Assembly: GCF_003628555.1 (NCBI RefSeq)
Contig: NZ_CP021731.1
Span: 2,480,001 to 2,544,000 of the forward strand
DNA length: 64,000 nt
Direction: 5' to 3'
Source of the DNA: Azoarcus sp. DN11
GTDB taxonomy: Bacteria > Pseudomonadota > Gammaproteobacteria > Burkholderiales > Rhodocyclaceae
Shown: positions 13,411 to 21,951 of the stretch, in pieces
Numbering within the stretch: the first letter of the stretch is position 1
Layout of the letters: every line of letters starts with the position of its first letter
The notes under the pieces: model-generated
The model's database searches: none
What the model saw: only the letters and a program-made list of their open reading frames with translations
Told to the model about the DNA's origin: nothing
Program-made: the position numbers and the translations under genes

Positions 13411-14127
13411 ATGGATACCCCAAAAAACAATGGGTTTGCTATCGGCGGTCGTATCCTCGTCATCGAGGACGAGCCGGACACGATCGGCTATCTCTGCGAC
13501 GGTCTCAGGGAAGCAGGCTATACGGTCACCTGGAGTGCCGACGCCGACGAGGGGGAACGCCTGGCCGGAGCAGGGCGCTGGGACGCTATCATCCTCGACC
13601 GCATGCTGCCGCACGACGTTGACGGGCTTTCCATCCTGCGTGCTCTGCGCGCGGCCGGTGACGATACTCCGGTGATGGTCCTGAGTGCACTCGCAACGCT
13701 GGATGAACGGGTACGTGGCCTGCGCGGCGGCGGCGATGACTACCTGACCAAACCATTCGCGTTGCCGGAGGTCCTCGCCCGCATCGAAGTACTGATGCGC
13801 CGCGCCGGCAGGCAGGAGGAGGTGCGAGAACTGTGCATTGCCGACCTCCGGCTCGACTTGACGACACGGCGCGTCGAACGTGCCGGCAGGCCGGTGCTGC
13901 TGCAACCCAAGGAGTTCCGCCTGTTGGAGTACCTGGTGCGCCACCAGGGCCAGGTCGTTACCCGCACCATGCTGCTGGAGTCGGTCTGGGACTATCGCTT
14001 CGATCCGCAAACCAACGTGATTGATGTGCAGATCAACCGCCTGCGCAACAAGATCGACAAGGATTTCGCCCCGCCATTGCTGCATACGGTGCGCGGCGTC
14101 GGTTACCGGTTGAGTGTCGATGGTTAG
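13411..14127 (+). CDS. OmpR/PhoB-family response regulator (CusR-like)
   Basis: 238 residues. The receiver domain (about 12-125) has the acidic pair IEDEPD, the phospho-acceptor Asp in DAIILDRML and the switch Lys in LTKPF. A winged-helix DNA-binding domain follows (about 140-235; NVIDVQINRLRNKID, VRGVGYRL). It starts 101 bases after the efflux genes and overlaps the kinase gene start. By position it likely senses metal through the partner kinase and activates the 5845-13309 operon. Confidence 0.9.
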   Translation: MDTPKNNGFAIGGRILVIEDEPDTIGYLCDGLREAGYTVTWSADADEGERLAGAGRWDAIILDRMLPHDVDGLSILRALRAAGDDTPVMVLSALATLDERVRGLRGGGDDYLTKPFALPEVLARIEVLMRRAGRQEEVRELCIADLRLDLTTRRVERAGRPVLLQPKEFRLLEYLVRHQGQVVTRTMLLESVWDYRFDPQTNVIDVQINRLRNKIDKDFAPPLLHTVRGVGYRLSVDG

Positions 14128-15553
14128 ACTGTGGCACTCCGTCGCGTTCCGTCTGGCCTCGACGGCCGGCATCTTATTAGTGCTGGCGGTGGTTTTGCTG
14201 TCGTCAGTCTTCTATGTTGGCACCATTGGTGTACTGTCGCGGGGAGCGGACAACAAAATCCGGTCGATCTCGTCGCATCTGAATCAGGATTTCGAGACGC
14301 GTGGCCTAGCCGCGCTGGTGCTGAAGATTCAGTCGGCACTCACGGACGGAGTGGACTCGGACACCGAGATCTATCTGCTCACCACCCCCACTGGCGCGAA
14401 ATTGGCAGGCAACATCGCAGCCTGGGCTGATGCCACTGTGCCGCTGGACCGGGTCATTGAACATGACGTGACCCGCGACCATCGTATATCCTCGGCCCAT
14501 CTGCTGCTACACCGCCTGCCCGATGGCTCATTGCTGATCGTCGGACGCGACATGCAGGATTTGGTCGATATCGAGCGCCTTATTTCACGCGCACTGGCCA
14601 TTGGTGGGGCCGCAGCACTCGTTCTTGCCATCGGTGGTACGTTGTTGCTTCGCCGCCTTATCGAGCGACGTATCTCCACCATCCGGCACACGGCCCACGC
14701 CATCGAAGCGGGCAACCTCCACCAGCGCATCCCGGTGAGCGAGGGCGGCGATGAATTCACCCGCCTCAGCAACGAACTGAACCATATGCTGGACCGCATC
14801 CAGCAGTTGATGGACGGCGTGCGCCACGTCTCCAACGTCATCGCACACAACCTGCGCACACCACTGGGCCGCATACGGGGCCATTTGGAGAAGGCCCTGC
14901 GCACGCCGGCCGACAGTGTCATGTTGGCGCGGGAGGCCAATTATGTTATCGACGAGGTCGATGGCCTCATCGTCGTATTGGAAAAACTGCTGCAGATCGC
15001 GGAGGCGGAATCCGGCACGCGCCGCCAGCCCTTCGAGCCGGTTGATCTGCGCGAACTGGTCACCGATGTGGTCGAGCTCTACGACGCCGCCGCGGAGGCG
15101 CTTGGCATCCGGCTCATTAGCTCGGTCGAGGAAGCGTCGCACATTCTCGGTGACCGTGATCTTATCGCATGCGCACTCGGCAACCTGCTCGACAACGCCT
15201 TCAAATACGCCGGAGAAAACGCCCTCGTGCTCATTCACATCTTCCAGCGACGCGACGGTGTGGCCCTCATTGTCCAGGACAACGGTCCCGGCATCCCGCT
15301 CGAGGAACGCACGCGGGTCCTGCAGCGCTTCTACCGGCTGGACGGCGCCCGTCCGGGACACGGCCTGGGTCTCTCCATCGTGGCGGCCATCGCACAGGCG
15401 CACGGCGCCACCTTGCATCTTGATGACGCCAAACCGGGGCTGCAGGTGCGGCTTCTGTTTCCCTTGGTGACGTCAGGCTCCGTCACATTGGTCGCCGGCA
15501 ACAGTGTGAGTGGGAGGTCTGCGTGCAACGCCGTACATTCAGCGCCATGTTAG
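14120..15553 (+). CDS. sensor histidine kinase partner of the upstream regulator
   Basis: 477 residues from ATG 14120, overlapping the regulator gene. Two membrane helices (about 10-35 and 155-180) flank a periplasmic loop of about 120 residues. A HAMP segment leads into the H-box, here IAHNLRTPLGRIRGH, in which Asn replaces the more usual Glu/Asp after the phospho-acceptor His. The ATPase boxes follow: N-box LLDNAFKYA, G1 VQDNGPGIP and G2 GHGLGLSIV. The loop ligand is not evident from sequence; metal is inferred from neighbours. Confidence 0.9.
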   Translation: MVRLWHSVAFRLASTAGILLVLAVVLLSSVFYVGTIGVLSRGADNKIRSISSHLNQDFETRGLAALVLKIQSALTDGVDSDTEIYLLTTPTGAKLAGNIAAWADATVPLDRVIEHDVTRDHRISSAHLLLHRLPDGSLLIVGRDMQDLVDIERLISRALAIGGAAALVLAIGGTLLLRRLIERRISTIRHTAHAIEAGNLHQRIPVSEGGDEFTRLSNELNHMLDRIQQLMDGVRHVSNVIAHNLRTPLGRIRGHLEKALRTPADSVMLAREANYVIDEVDGLIVVLEKLLQIAEAESGTRRQPFEPVDLRELVTDVVELYDAAAEALGIRLISSVEEASHILGDRDLIACALGNLLDNAFKYAGENALVLIHIFQRRDGVALIVQDNGPGIPLEERTRVLQRFYRLDGARPGHGLGLSIVAAIAQAHGATLHLDDAKPGLQVRLLFPLVTSGSVTLVAGNSVSGRSACNAVHSAPC

Positions 15554-15875
15554 TGATAATTCGGTGCGTTGAATGACACTGTCATGCTGGATGGGCATTT
15601 TATGGTTCGGAAAACCGGATTGGATCGGGTCCGCTTGTAGCGCGAACGCCGGCCACCTGTCCGTCGGCAACGAGACCAGACGCGGATCAGCGCATTGGGG
15701 AACATCCTCTGTCACCTCGCCGCTAGGAGCTTACGACAGATGGGTGTCGACAGCCATGCCCGACTTCGTGGGATCGATGATATTGGGTGGCGGGATGTCC
15801 CTTCGGGTTTTCCGCCCGCGGATTTGACGGCCTCGTCGAATGCCTCCTTTGTCGGCATCGCTGCCCGCCGCATCA
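15554..15875 (+). other. region without a recognisable gene
   Basis: Short frames exist on both strands but none has a convincing ribosome site or family signature. A minus-strand frame ending about 15735 (IIDPTKSGMAVDTHLS) could be the tail of a lost gene. A 12-base match (GCCTCGTCGAAT) to sequence just left of the second AraC copy (near 23887) suggests that rearrangement joined material here. Confidence 0.3.
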
Positions 15876-16331
15876 CCGCAACAGGCATGTGGCGGCTCTT
15901 ACCCTCGTGCCTTGCGGAACTCCGCCGGCGTCTGCTGCATCAGGCGGCGGAACATCGTGATGAAGGCCGAGGCGCTGGCGTAGCCGAGTTCGAGCGCGAC
16001 GGCTTCGACCGTGCGCCCGGCGGCGAGGAGCGGCATCGCCTTGAGGATGCGCAGGCGCTGGCGCCATTCCGACAGGGGCATGCCGAGATCGCGCTGGGCG
16101 CGGCGCAACAGCGTGCGTTCGGTGGTGTTGGCGAGCCACGCAAGCTCGGCCATCGTGCGGTTGTCGTCGGGGTGGGTGTCGAGGAACCGGAGCACGGCGC
16201 CGAGCGCCTGATTGGAGGACGAAGGGAGGTAGCTGCCGGCGCAGGGGGCGTGCGCGAGCTGGTCGACGAGCACCTGCAGGAGGCGGGTGTTTTCGGCGTC
16301 GCGAAGCGTGTCGGGCGCCTGCAGGCGCAGG
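15876..16331. repeat. 456-bp direct repeat, copy 1 (AraC C-terminal region)
   Basis: Nearly identical and of equal length to 23901-24356, in the same orientation, with only scattered substitutions. Both copies stop matching immediately after GGCGCCTGCAGGCGCAGG. The two copies bracket about 7.6 kb that includes the vapC 3' fragment and the riboswitch-controlled operon. Confidence 0.9.
15899..16331 (-). pseudogene. truncated AraC-family regulator (C-terminal half only)
   Basis: Encodes the last 140 or so residues of an AraC regulator, including both helix-turn-helices (MAELAWLANTTERTLLRRAQ and VEAVALELGYASASAFITMF), but lacks the N-terminal sensing/cupin domain and any proper start. It corresponds to the C-terminal half of the intact gene at 23924-24712. 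A 124-residue product from an internal ATG at 16273 is conceivable, but no ribosome site supports it. Confidence 0.85.
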
Positions 16332-16363
16332 GTAAGTCCGGAGCTGACCGTCTTGCGCAGCCC

Positions 16364-16501
16364 TCAGTCCGATGCGTTGATCTCGTCGATGAATTCGCCG
16401 TCGCGCAATGCGCGGTCGATGGCGGCATCAAGCCGGATCAGGAGTTCGTAGAGGGTTTCGCCGTCGCGGAGCTGGAGCATAGCAGAGGCCGCATAGTTCA
16501 C
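16364..16501 (-). CDS. small unidentified protein, possibly a remnant
   Basis: A 45-residue frame from GTG 16501 (VNYAASAMLQLRDGETLYEL...) with balanced acidic/basic helical composition. Its start overlaps the stop of another short minus-strand frame (ending 16498, ...SSIHAAITVITQGADSM), an arrangement typical of coupled genes. Neither is recognised. They lie between the AraC fragment and the vapC 3' fragment, so they may be tails of genes lost in rearrangement. Confidence 0.3.
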   Translation of the reverse strand: MNYAASAMLQLRDGETLYELLIRLDAAIDRALRDGEFIDEINASD

Positions 16502-16619
16502 ATCGAATCCGCCCCCTGTGTGATCACGGTGATCGCAGCATGGATGCTCGATCCCGTCGTGTGTTCAGCCTTGAGCTTGGGTGAGCCGAGGGTCACCGTG
16601 GCGGCGTTGTGCGATCTGA

Positions 16620-16724
16620 ATCTACTTCGACCGCCTGCTGGTAGCCCAGTCGATGAGTGAGCCAGTAATTCTGCTCACGGTGGACGGCAAGCTTGCACGT
16701 TATGGCAGCACTGTCCGAGTCATC
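16620..16724 (+). pseudogene. 3' part of a vapC-like PIN-domain toxin gene
   Basis: The frame IYFDRLLVAQSMSEPVILL, then TVDGKLARYGSTVRVI, matches the C-terminal third of VapC toxins (DPFDRLLVAQA...LLTADxxLAxYG), with the conserved Asp residues in FDRLL and TVDGK. A TGA lies just upstream in frame (16617-16619), so no N-terminus is attached. It is on the same strand as the 5' fragment at 5332-5594 and supplies the part that fragment lacks. Confidence 0.7.
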
Positions 16725-16764
16725 CAATTCGCATGGTTTGGGGATGGCGGCGGTCGGCCGGTAG

Positions 16765-19700
16765 TCACCTATTTAACAGAGCGAGGGAGAGCCTCTGCCG
16801 AAAGGCGTTGATGTCCTGTCCAATTGCAAACAGACAGGGAATCAGGAACAGGACATAGATCGAGGAACTGACCATCCCGCCGATGGTCGGCGTAGCGATG
16901 GGTTTCATGATCTCGATGCCGGGTCCATTAAGGAACATGATCGGCAGCAACGACAACGTGGCACAGGCGACAGTCATCAGCTTGGGGCGCAGGCGGGCGA
17001 CGGAGCCCTCGACAACCGCCTCCATGTAGCTTGCGCCTTCGCCTCTTCTCGCCAGTGCCCAGCGGATGAACACGATCATGATGATGCCGGTCTGGATGGC
17101 TACCGCGAACAAGGCGATGTAGCCGATGATGACGGCAGTCGTCATCGAATAGCCCAGCGCCCACTGCAGCGCCACTGCGCCGACAAAGGCGAAAGGCGCC
17201 GACAGCATGATGACCAGGCTATCGGTCAGGGAGCGGAAGGCCATGACCAGCAAGGCAAGCATGATCACCAGCGTGGCGGGCACGATCCATTTGAGCTGCG
17301 CGTGGGAACGGGCGACATTCTGGTGCTCGCCGGTCCATTCAACTGCATAGCCCGCGGGCAGTTCCAGCTTCTCGGCAAGCAGCGCTTGCGCCTTGTCCAC
17401 GTAGTCCGCCGCACTGGCATTGCCGACATCGACATAGACATAACTCGTCAGGGCACCATTTTCGTTGCGCAGCATTTCCGGCAATTTACGTACCGACACC
17501 TCGGCAATTTCGCTCAGCGCCACCGAGCGCTGCCCCGACGCCACGACCGGCGTGTTGCGGATCTTTTCAAGCGTATCGATGTACTCGGGCGCGTACTGGA
17601 TGCTCAGAGGAGTAGTCAGGTTGTTGTGATCCTTGAAGGCAGCGACATTGTCCCCGCCGATGGCATAACGTGCCGTCAGCATCGCTTCGTCGGTGCGGAT
17701 GCCCAGCCGGGCCAGCCGTACCGGGTCGAACTGGGTATCGATGAAATAACCCGATGAGATGCGCTCGGCAATTACCGATTGGCTTTCCGGGAGGGTTCGC
17801 AGCAGTTCCTCGATCTGCTGGCCGAGGGTCTCCAGGGTGGCAATGTCGTTGCCCTTGATCTTCAGGCCGACGGCCGTCTGAATGCCCGTATCCTGCATTG
17901 CCACACGGGCGCTGATCGGCTGCACCCAACTGTTTACATACCCGGTGATCTTCATTGCGGCGTCCATCTCGGCGACCAGCTTTTCCTTGGTCATGCCGTC
18001 TCGCCACTCGGCCTTGGGCTTAAGGAGGATGGTGGTCTCGATCATCGACACCGGTGCTGGATCGGTTGAGGTATCGGCCCGCCCGAGCTTGCCGAACACC
18101 CGCTTGACCTCCGGGAAAGCGGCCAGCTTCTTGTCCATTTGCTGCAGGATCCATGCGGCTTCGCGGACGGGGACGCCGGGCAGTGTGGTTGGCATGTAAA
18201 GAACCGTCCCCTCGTCCATGCGCGGCATGAAATCGGTCCTGAAATGACTGAGCAGGAGGATGGCCCCGGCAATCGCCGCCAGACTGCCTCCGAGGAAAAC
18301 ATAGCGGAATCGAATGGCTTGGGTCACCGCGCGGCGATAGCCACGCACCAATCCCGAATTGGCCGGCGTGCGGCCGGGTTCCACCTGGGCGTCTTTCCTC
18401 AAAATCCATTGGATGAGGATGGGGAGCAGGAACATCGTCAGCAAGGTGGAAAAGGCCATGGCAAAGGTCTTGCTGTAGGCCAGCGGGTCGAACAACCGGC
18501 CTTCCTTTTCGGTCAGGAAGAAGACGGGCAGGAAGGACACAAGGATGATGAGCAGCGAGAACAGCAGGGGGCGAGCCACGTGGGCGATGGATTGAACGAT
18601 GATTGCCCGTCGTCCTTCCGCACTGACCACACCAGCCATGCGGCGACGTGCCGCCAGCTCGGCCGTGCAGTTCTCGACAATGACGATGGTCGCGTCCACC
18701 ATTTCGCCGATGGCAATGAAGAGGCCGGCCAGGGAGAACAGGTTGATGGTCTGATGGAAGCCCGCCAGCGGGATGGCGGTAAAGGCGACGCCCAGCAGGA
18801 GGATGACCACCGGCGCCACGGCAGTGCGGGCATTGCGCAGGAACAGGACCATCACCGTGATCACGACGACCAGTTCGTAAGCGAGCGTGCACAGGAAGTG
18901 TTCGAGCGTGTCCCAGATCAGCGCCGAGCGGTCGTAGGTGGTGACGAGATCGACACCGGGCGGCAGTCCAGCCTTGAGTTCCGTGAGCTTCTGGTCAAGG
19001 GCACGGGTGATTTCCAGGACATTCTGCTTCTGCTCCATCACCACAATGCCGCCCACCACTTCGCCCTTGCCGTCGAGTTCGGCGACTCCGCGGCGCTGGT
19101 CATAGCCCACCTGAATGAAGCCGATATCTTTCAAATGCACAGGGGTGCCGTTCGGGCGATGGCCGACGACCATCAGTTCGAGCTGGTCGATGTTGTGGTA
19201 AGTGACGATGCCACGAATCTGATAATCCCGGTTGGTCACCTCCAGCGTGCGCCCGCCCGCCTCTGGAAAGGCGTTCTGGAAGGTGGCCACGATCTGCTTC
19301 AGGGAGAGGCCCGATTCGGCCAGGAGCGGCGGAAAGAGCTTGAGCTGGTACTGCTTTTCAAGGCCACCCACCGAGGCGACTTCGGCGACGCCCGGTACAC
19401 TTTGCAGCCCCGGCTTGACCTGTTGCTCATGCAGCAGGCGCAGGTCACGCAGGTCGAGCAAGCCGTCCGCACTGACCAGTGCGTACTGATAGATCCAGCC
19501 CATGCTGCTGGCGTTGGGACCGAGCGTCACGGTGGCATCGGCAGGCAATTGCGGGCGAATCGCGTTCAGCCGGTCGGCCACGATTTTCTGGATGGGAGCG
19601 CGTTGTGATTCGCGCTTCAGGATGACGTAGATGAACGAAAACCCCATGTGCGAGGTGCTGCGGATCGACTGGATGCCGGGCGTCCCGGCCAGGGACTTGA

Positions 19701-19905
19701 TCACCGGCTCGGTGACCTGGGCCTCCAGAAGCTGCGGACTGCGCGGCCATTTTGCATAGAGGACGATCTGCGGATCGGAAATGTCTGGAATGGCGTCCAG
19801 GGGCGCCGTGAAAATGGCGTAGGCGCTCAGTACGATGGCGGCGAGCACACTCGCCAGGACGAGCAGCCGGTGCCGGATGATATTTTCAATGATGGTGATG
19901 TTCAT
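16765..19905 (-). CDS. CusA-like heavy-metal RND pump under riboswitch control
   Basis: 1046 residues, full length for an HME-class pump, with twelve membrane segments in two halves. TM4 has IAIGEMVDATIVIVENC, close to the CusA form. Two of the three periplasmic substrate methionines of E. coli CusA appear conserved (VSMIETT and VAMQDTG); the third position is Ile (RLGIRTDE). The usual role would be proton-driven export of Cu(I)/Ag(I). The gene is last in a four-gene operon, overlaps the adaptor gene by 20 bases and lies downstream of a cobalamin riboswitch, so its substrate could instead be cobalt or a corrinoid. This is unproven. Confidence 0.88.
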   Translation of the reverse strand: MNITIIENIIRHRLLVLASVLAAIVLSAYAIFTAPLDAIPDISDPQIVLYAKWPRSPQLLEAQVTEPVIKSLAGTPGIQSIRSTSHMGFSFIYVILKRESQRAPIQKIVADRLNAIRPQLPADATVTLGPNASSMGWIYQYALVSADGLLDLRDLRLLHEQQVKPGLQSVPGVAEVASVGGLEKQYQLKLFPPLLAESGLSLKQIVATFQNAFPEAGGRTLEVTNRDYQIRGIVTYHNIDQLELMVVGHRPNGTPVHLKDIGFIQVGYDQRRGVAELDGKGEVVGGIVVMEQKQNVLEITRALDQKLTELKAGLPPGVDLVTTYDRSALIWDTLEHFLCTLAYELVVVITVMVLFLRNARTAVAPVVILLLGVAFTAIPLAGFHQTINLFSLAGLFIAIGEMVDATIVIVENCTAELAARRRMAGVVSAEGRRAIIVQSIAHVARPLLFSLLIILVSFLPVFFLTEKEGRLFDPLAYSKTFAMAFSTLLTMFLLPILIQWILRKDAQVEPGRTPANSGLVRGYRRAVTQAIRFRYVFLGGSLAAIAGAILLLSHFRTDFMPRMDEGTVLYMPTTLPGVPVREAAWILQQMDKKLAAFPEVKRVFGKLGRADTSTDPAPVSMIETTILLKPKAEWRDGMTKEKLVAEMDAAMKITGYVNSWVQPISARVAMQDTGIQTAVGLKIKGNDIATLETLGQQIEELLRTLPESQSVIAERISSGYFIDTQFDPVRLARLGIRTDEAMLTARYAIGGDNVAAFKDHNNLTTPLSIQYAPEYIDTLEKIRNTPVVASGQRSVALSEIAEVSVRKLPEMLRNENGALTSYVYVDVGNASAADYVDKAQALLAEKLELPAGYAVEWTGEHQNVARSHAQLKWIVPATLVIMLALLVMAFRSLTDSLVIMLSAPFAFVGAVALQWALGYSMTTAVIIGYIALFAVAIQTGIIMIVFIRWALARRGEGASYMEAVVEGSVARLRPKLMTVACATLSLLPIMFLNGPGIEIMKPIATPTIGGMVSSSIYVLFLIPCLFAIGQDINAFRQRLSLALLNR

Positions 19906-20599
19906 TGCTGGGAGGTGTGATCGAGCACATGTCCTGTCCGGGCGCTTTCAGCTTCTCTTCGGCATCGACGAAGAAACTCCCGATCGAGACCACCCGGTCG
20001 CGTTCAAAAAGGCCATGCCGAACTTCCGTATAGAGTTCCCCTTTCAGTCCGGTACGAATCGATCGAGGTGCATACAGACCGCTGCCGGCCGGCTGCATTT
20101 CGATATAGGCGACTTGCTCGCCACCGTCCTCGATAATGGAAACGTTGGGAATCGAAAGATAGGGGCCGCGCTCGACAACGATCTCCATCAGGTAGCGAGC
20201 CCCGGGGGAGTGCCCCTGATCTGCCAGCGTCGCCTGGACAAGGACGCCGCCGGTTTGCCGCAGGACTTTAACGGTTTTGCCCTGGTGCATTTGCGTTCGG
20301 GCATTGGCGGCGAAACTGCGAGTGCGCTGGCCCACCTGGAGCCCGTCGGCTTCCAATGTGCTTAGCCGGGCCGATATGGTTCTGCCACCCGGATCGACCG
20401 TGCCGACCGTGCGTATCCAGGTCTGGATAGGGCGCACTGAGGCTTCAGTCAGGGTCAGGGTCAGGTCGCTGGCCTGTGCTTCGGTAATCTTGACGCCGCC
20501 GGCCTGGGCCGCTCGCATGCGCTCGCGCAGATCCGCGCCTTGGGCAGGCAACACTGCCAGACACCACAGGCCGGCAACGGTAATGGCAAAGCGATTCAC
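19886..20599 (-). CDS. short RND adaptor-like protein with His-rich C-terminus
   Basis: 237 residues with a signal peptide (about 1-21), far shorter than CusB (about 400). The segment RPIQTWIRTVGTVDPGGRTI resembles the beta-barrel entry of membrane-fusion proteins. SIPNVSIIEDGGEQVAYIE and the RDRVVSIGSFFVDAEEKLK tail fit the membrane-proximal part of CusB-type adaptors. I see no lipoyl halves and no long helical hairpin, so it could not reach a TolC-type channel in the normal way. The C-terminus (MCSITPPSNEHHHH) is rich in metal ligands and is encoded across the start of the pump gene. Confidence 0.75.
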   Translation of the reverse strand: MNRFAITVAGLWCLAVLPAQGADLRERMRAAQAGGVKITEAQASDLTLTLTEASVRPIQTWIRTVGTVDPGGRTISARLSTLEADGLQVGQRTRSFAANARTQMHQGKTVKVLRQTGGVLVQATLADQGHSPGARYLMEIVVERGPYLSIPNVSIIEDGGEQVAYIEMQPAGSGLYAPRSIRTGLKGELYTEVRHGLFERDRVVSIGSFFVDAEEKLKAPGQDMCSITPPSNEHHHH

Positions 20600-20637
20600 T
20601 TTGGTCTCGACTCCGGGGGAATTCCGGCAAGCCCGGA

Positions 20638-20669
20638 CCGGTCATTCCCGCCTTGGCGGAAATGACCGG
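20638..20669. other. strong hairpin in the operon between propeller and adaptor genes
   Basis: CCGGTCATTCCCGCC and GGCGGAAATGACCGG form a 15-bp stem with one mismatch around a two-base loop. It lies in the 91-base gap between the two genes and is not followed by a T-run in either direction. It may be an intercistronic RNA-processing or stability element, or a dispersed palindrome. Confidence 0.6.
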
Positions 20670-20690
20670 ATCGGGCCATCGCCAGGCAAG

Positions 20691-21929
20691 TCAATGACAA
20701 TAGTTGTCCTTGCTGTCCATGACGTGCGTTCCCCAGGGATACAAGCCGACGTTCGGAATTCGCTCGACGGCTTCCGTCTTGCCGTCGATGATGTAGACGG
20801 AGTGATCGGTCGATCCTGCCAGGTAGATTTTCTGGTCTGCCGTGTCGGTGGTGGCGGTCTCCAGTTGCAGATTCGTACCGATCTTGATGCGGCCGGCGGG
20901 CTTCAGGGTGTTCATGTCGTACACGTAAACAAAGCTTGTCGTCGAACTGATGACGAAAGCCTTGCCGGCTGCAAAGTTCACCCCGGTCATGTCCGGGCCG
21001 GCCGGCAGCGTGGCGGCCACTTCGTTCTTCTGGAGATCGATGATGGAAATGGTCTCGTCGCCGTTGTTTACCGTGATGGCGTACTTGCCGTCATGCCCCA
21101 TGTAGATGCGCCAGGGATTCTGTCCGACGCGGATGACTTTGACGACCTTGTCCTCGCGGGTATCGATGACTCCCACCACGCCCAGGTCGCCGTCGGCGGC
21201 ATAAATGTAGCGCCCGTCGATGCTCATGGCGGGCATAGAGATACCCTTGATGTCCTTCAGGTACTTGCCGGGGTCAAGGCGCGAAATTCCGGGCACGCTG
21301 GCAATCTGGATTTTCTTGAGCAACTGGTGTCGGGTCACATCGATCACGCCCACCCAATGCGCACCGTAATTGCCCACGTAAGCCTTCGAGCCATCGTGGG
21401 TGAAGGTGATATTGAGCGGTTCGGCCAAGCCTTCGATGGTCTTGATCACGCTGAGCGAAGCCATGTCGATGACGGTGATCGAGTCGCCCTCGGGATTGCC
21501 CTGGTAGTAGTAGCGCCCGTCCGGGGAAAAGGAGAAGTGCTCCGGCGCAATTCCGACCGGAATCTTTTTGACCAGTTCGAGGGTGCGGGCATCGATGACG
21601 TAGGCCGTGTTGGCTCGGGTGCCGCCGGTGACGACATAGCGCCCGTCGGGCGACATCATCACCATGTGCGGATTCACGTTGTTGCCGAGGAAAGTGTGGC
21701 CGAGGATTTTCCTGGTCTTGATGTCCATGAAGGCGATGTCGTTGGAATCACGGTTCACGATCATGACGACGGAAGTCGGGTCGGTAACAATCGTCTTGGC
21801 GGATGACGAGGCATGGGACATTGCCATACCGGGCATCAGTTTCATCTGAGCATTGGCAGACTGCGGGATAGCGACGCTGAGGGCGACAATGGCGCCGGCG
21901 ATGATGCTGTTCAGGTTCAGCTTCGGCAT
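20691..21929 (-). CDS. YncE-like beta-propeller, periplasmic
   Basis: 412 residues with a signal peptide (about 1-27), then repeated beta-propeller blades of the YVTN/YncE kind (VVMIVNRDSNDIAFMD, GRYVVTGGTRANTAYVID, KAYVGNYGAHWVGVID, GKYAITVNNGDETISIID). The mature N-terminus MKLMPGMAMSHASS is rich in Met and His, and the C-terminus ends DNYCH, both plausible metal sites. It lies 22 bases after the porin gene in the same operon. Family members bind varied partners; a metal- or corrinoid-binding or scaffold role is inference from neighbours. Confidence 0.82.
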   Translation of the reverse strand: MPKLNLNSIIAGAIVALSVAIPQSANAQMKLMPGMAMSHASSSAKTIVTDPTSVVMIVNRDSNDIAFMDIKTRKILGHTFLGNNVNPHMVMMSPDGRYVVTGGTRANTAYVIDARTLELVKKIPVGIAPEHFSFSPDGRYYYQGNPEGDSITVIDMASLSVIKTIEGLAEPLNITFTHDGSKAYVGNYGAHWVGVIDVTRHQLLKKIQIASVPGISRLDPGKYLKDIKGISMPAMSIDGRYIYAADGDLGVVGVIDTREDKVVKVIRVGQNPWRIYMGHDGKYAITVNNGDETISIIDLQKNEVAATLPAGPDMTGVNFAAGKAFVISSTTSFVYVYDMNTLKPAGRIKIGTNLQLETATTDTADQKIYLAGSTDHSVYIIDGKTEAVERIPNVGLYPWGTHVMDSKDNYCH

Positions 21930-21951
21930 TTCATGATCTCCTTGTATTCTT

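Noticed and set aside
15573..15827. 84-codon plus-strand frame after the kinase gene
   Set aside because: No ribosome site, unusual composition and no family resemblance.
16653..16811. 52-residue plus-strand protein starting MSEPVILLTVDGKL
   Set aside because: This is the internal reading of a truncated PIN-domain toxin, not a new small gene; its end runs antisense into the pump gene.
18139..19608. 489-codon plus-strand frame opposite the CusA-like pump
   Set aside because: The opposite strand encodes a full-length conserved pump; this translation has no recognisable feature.
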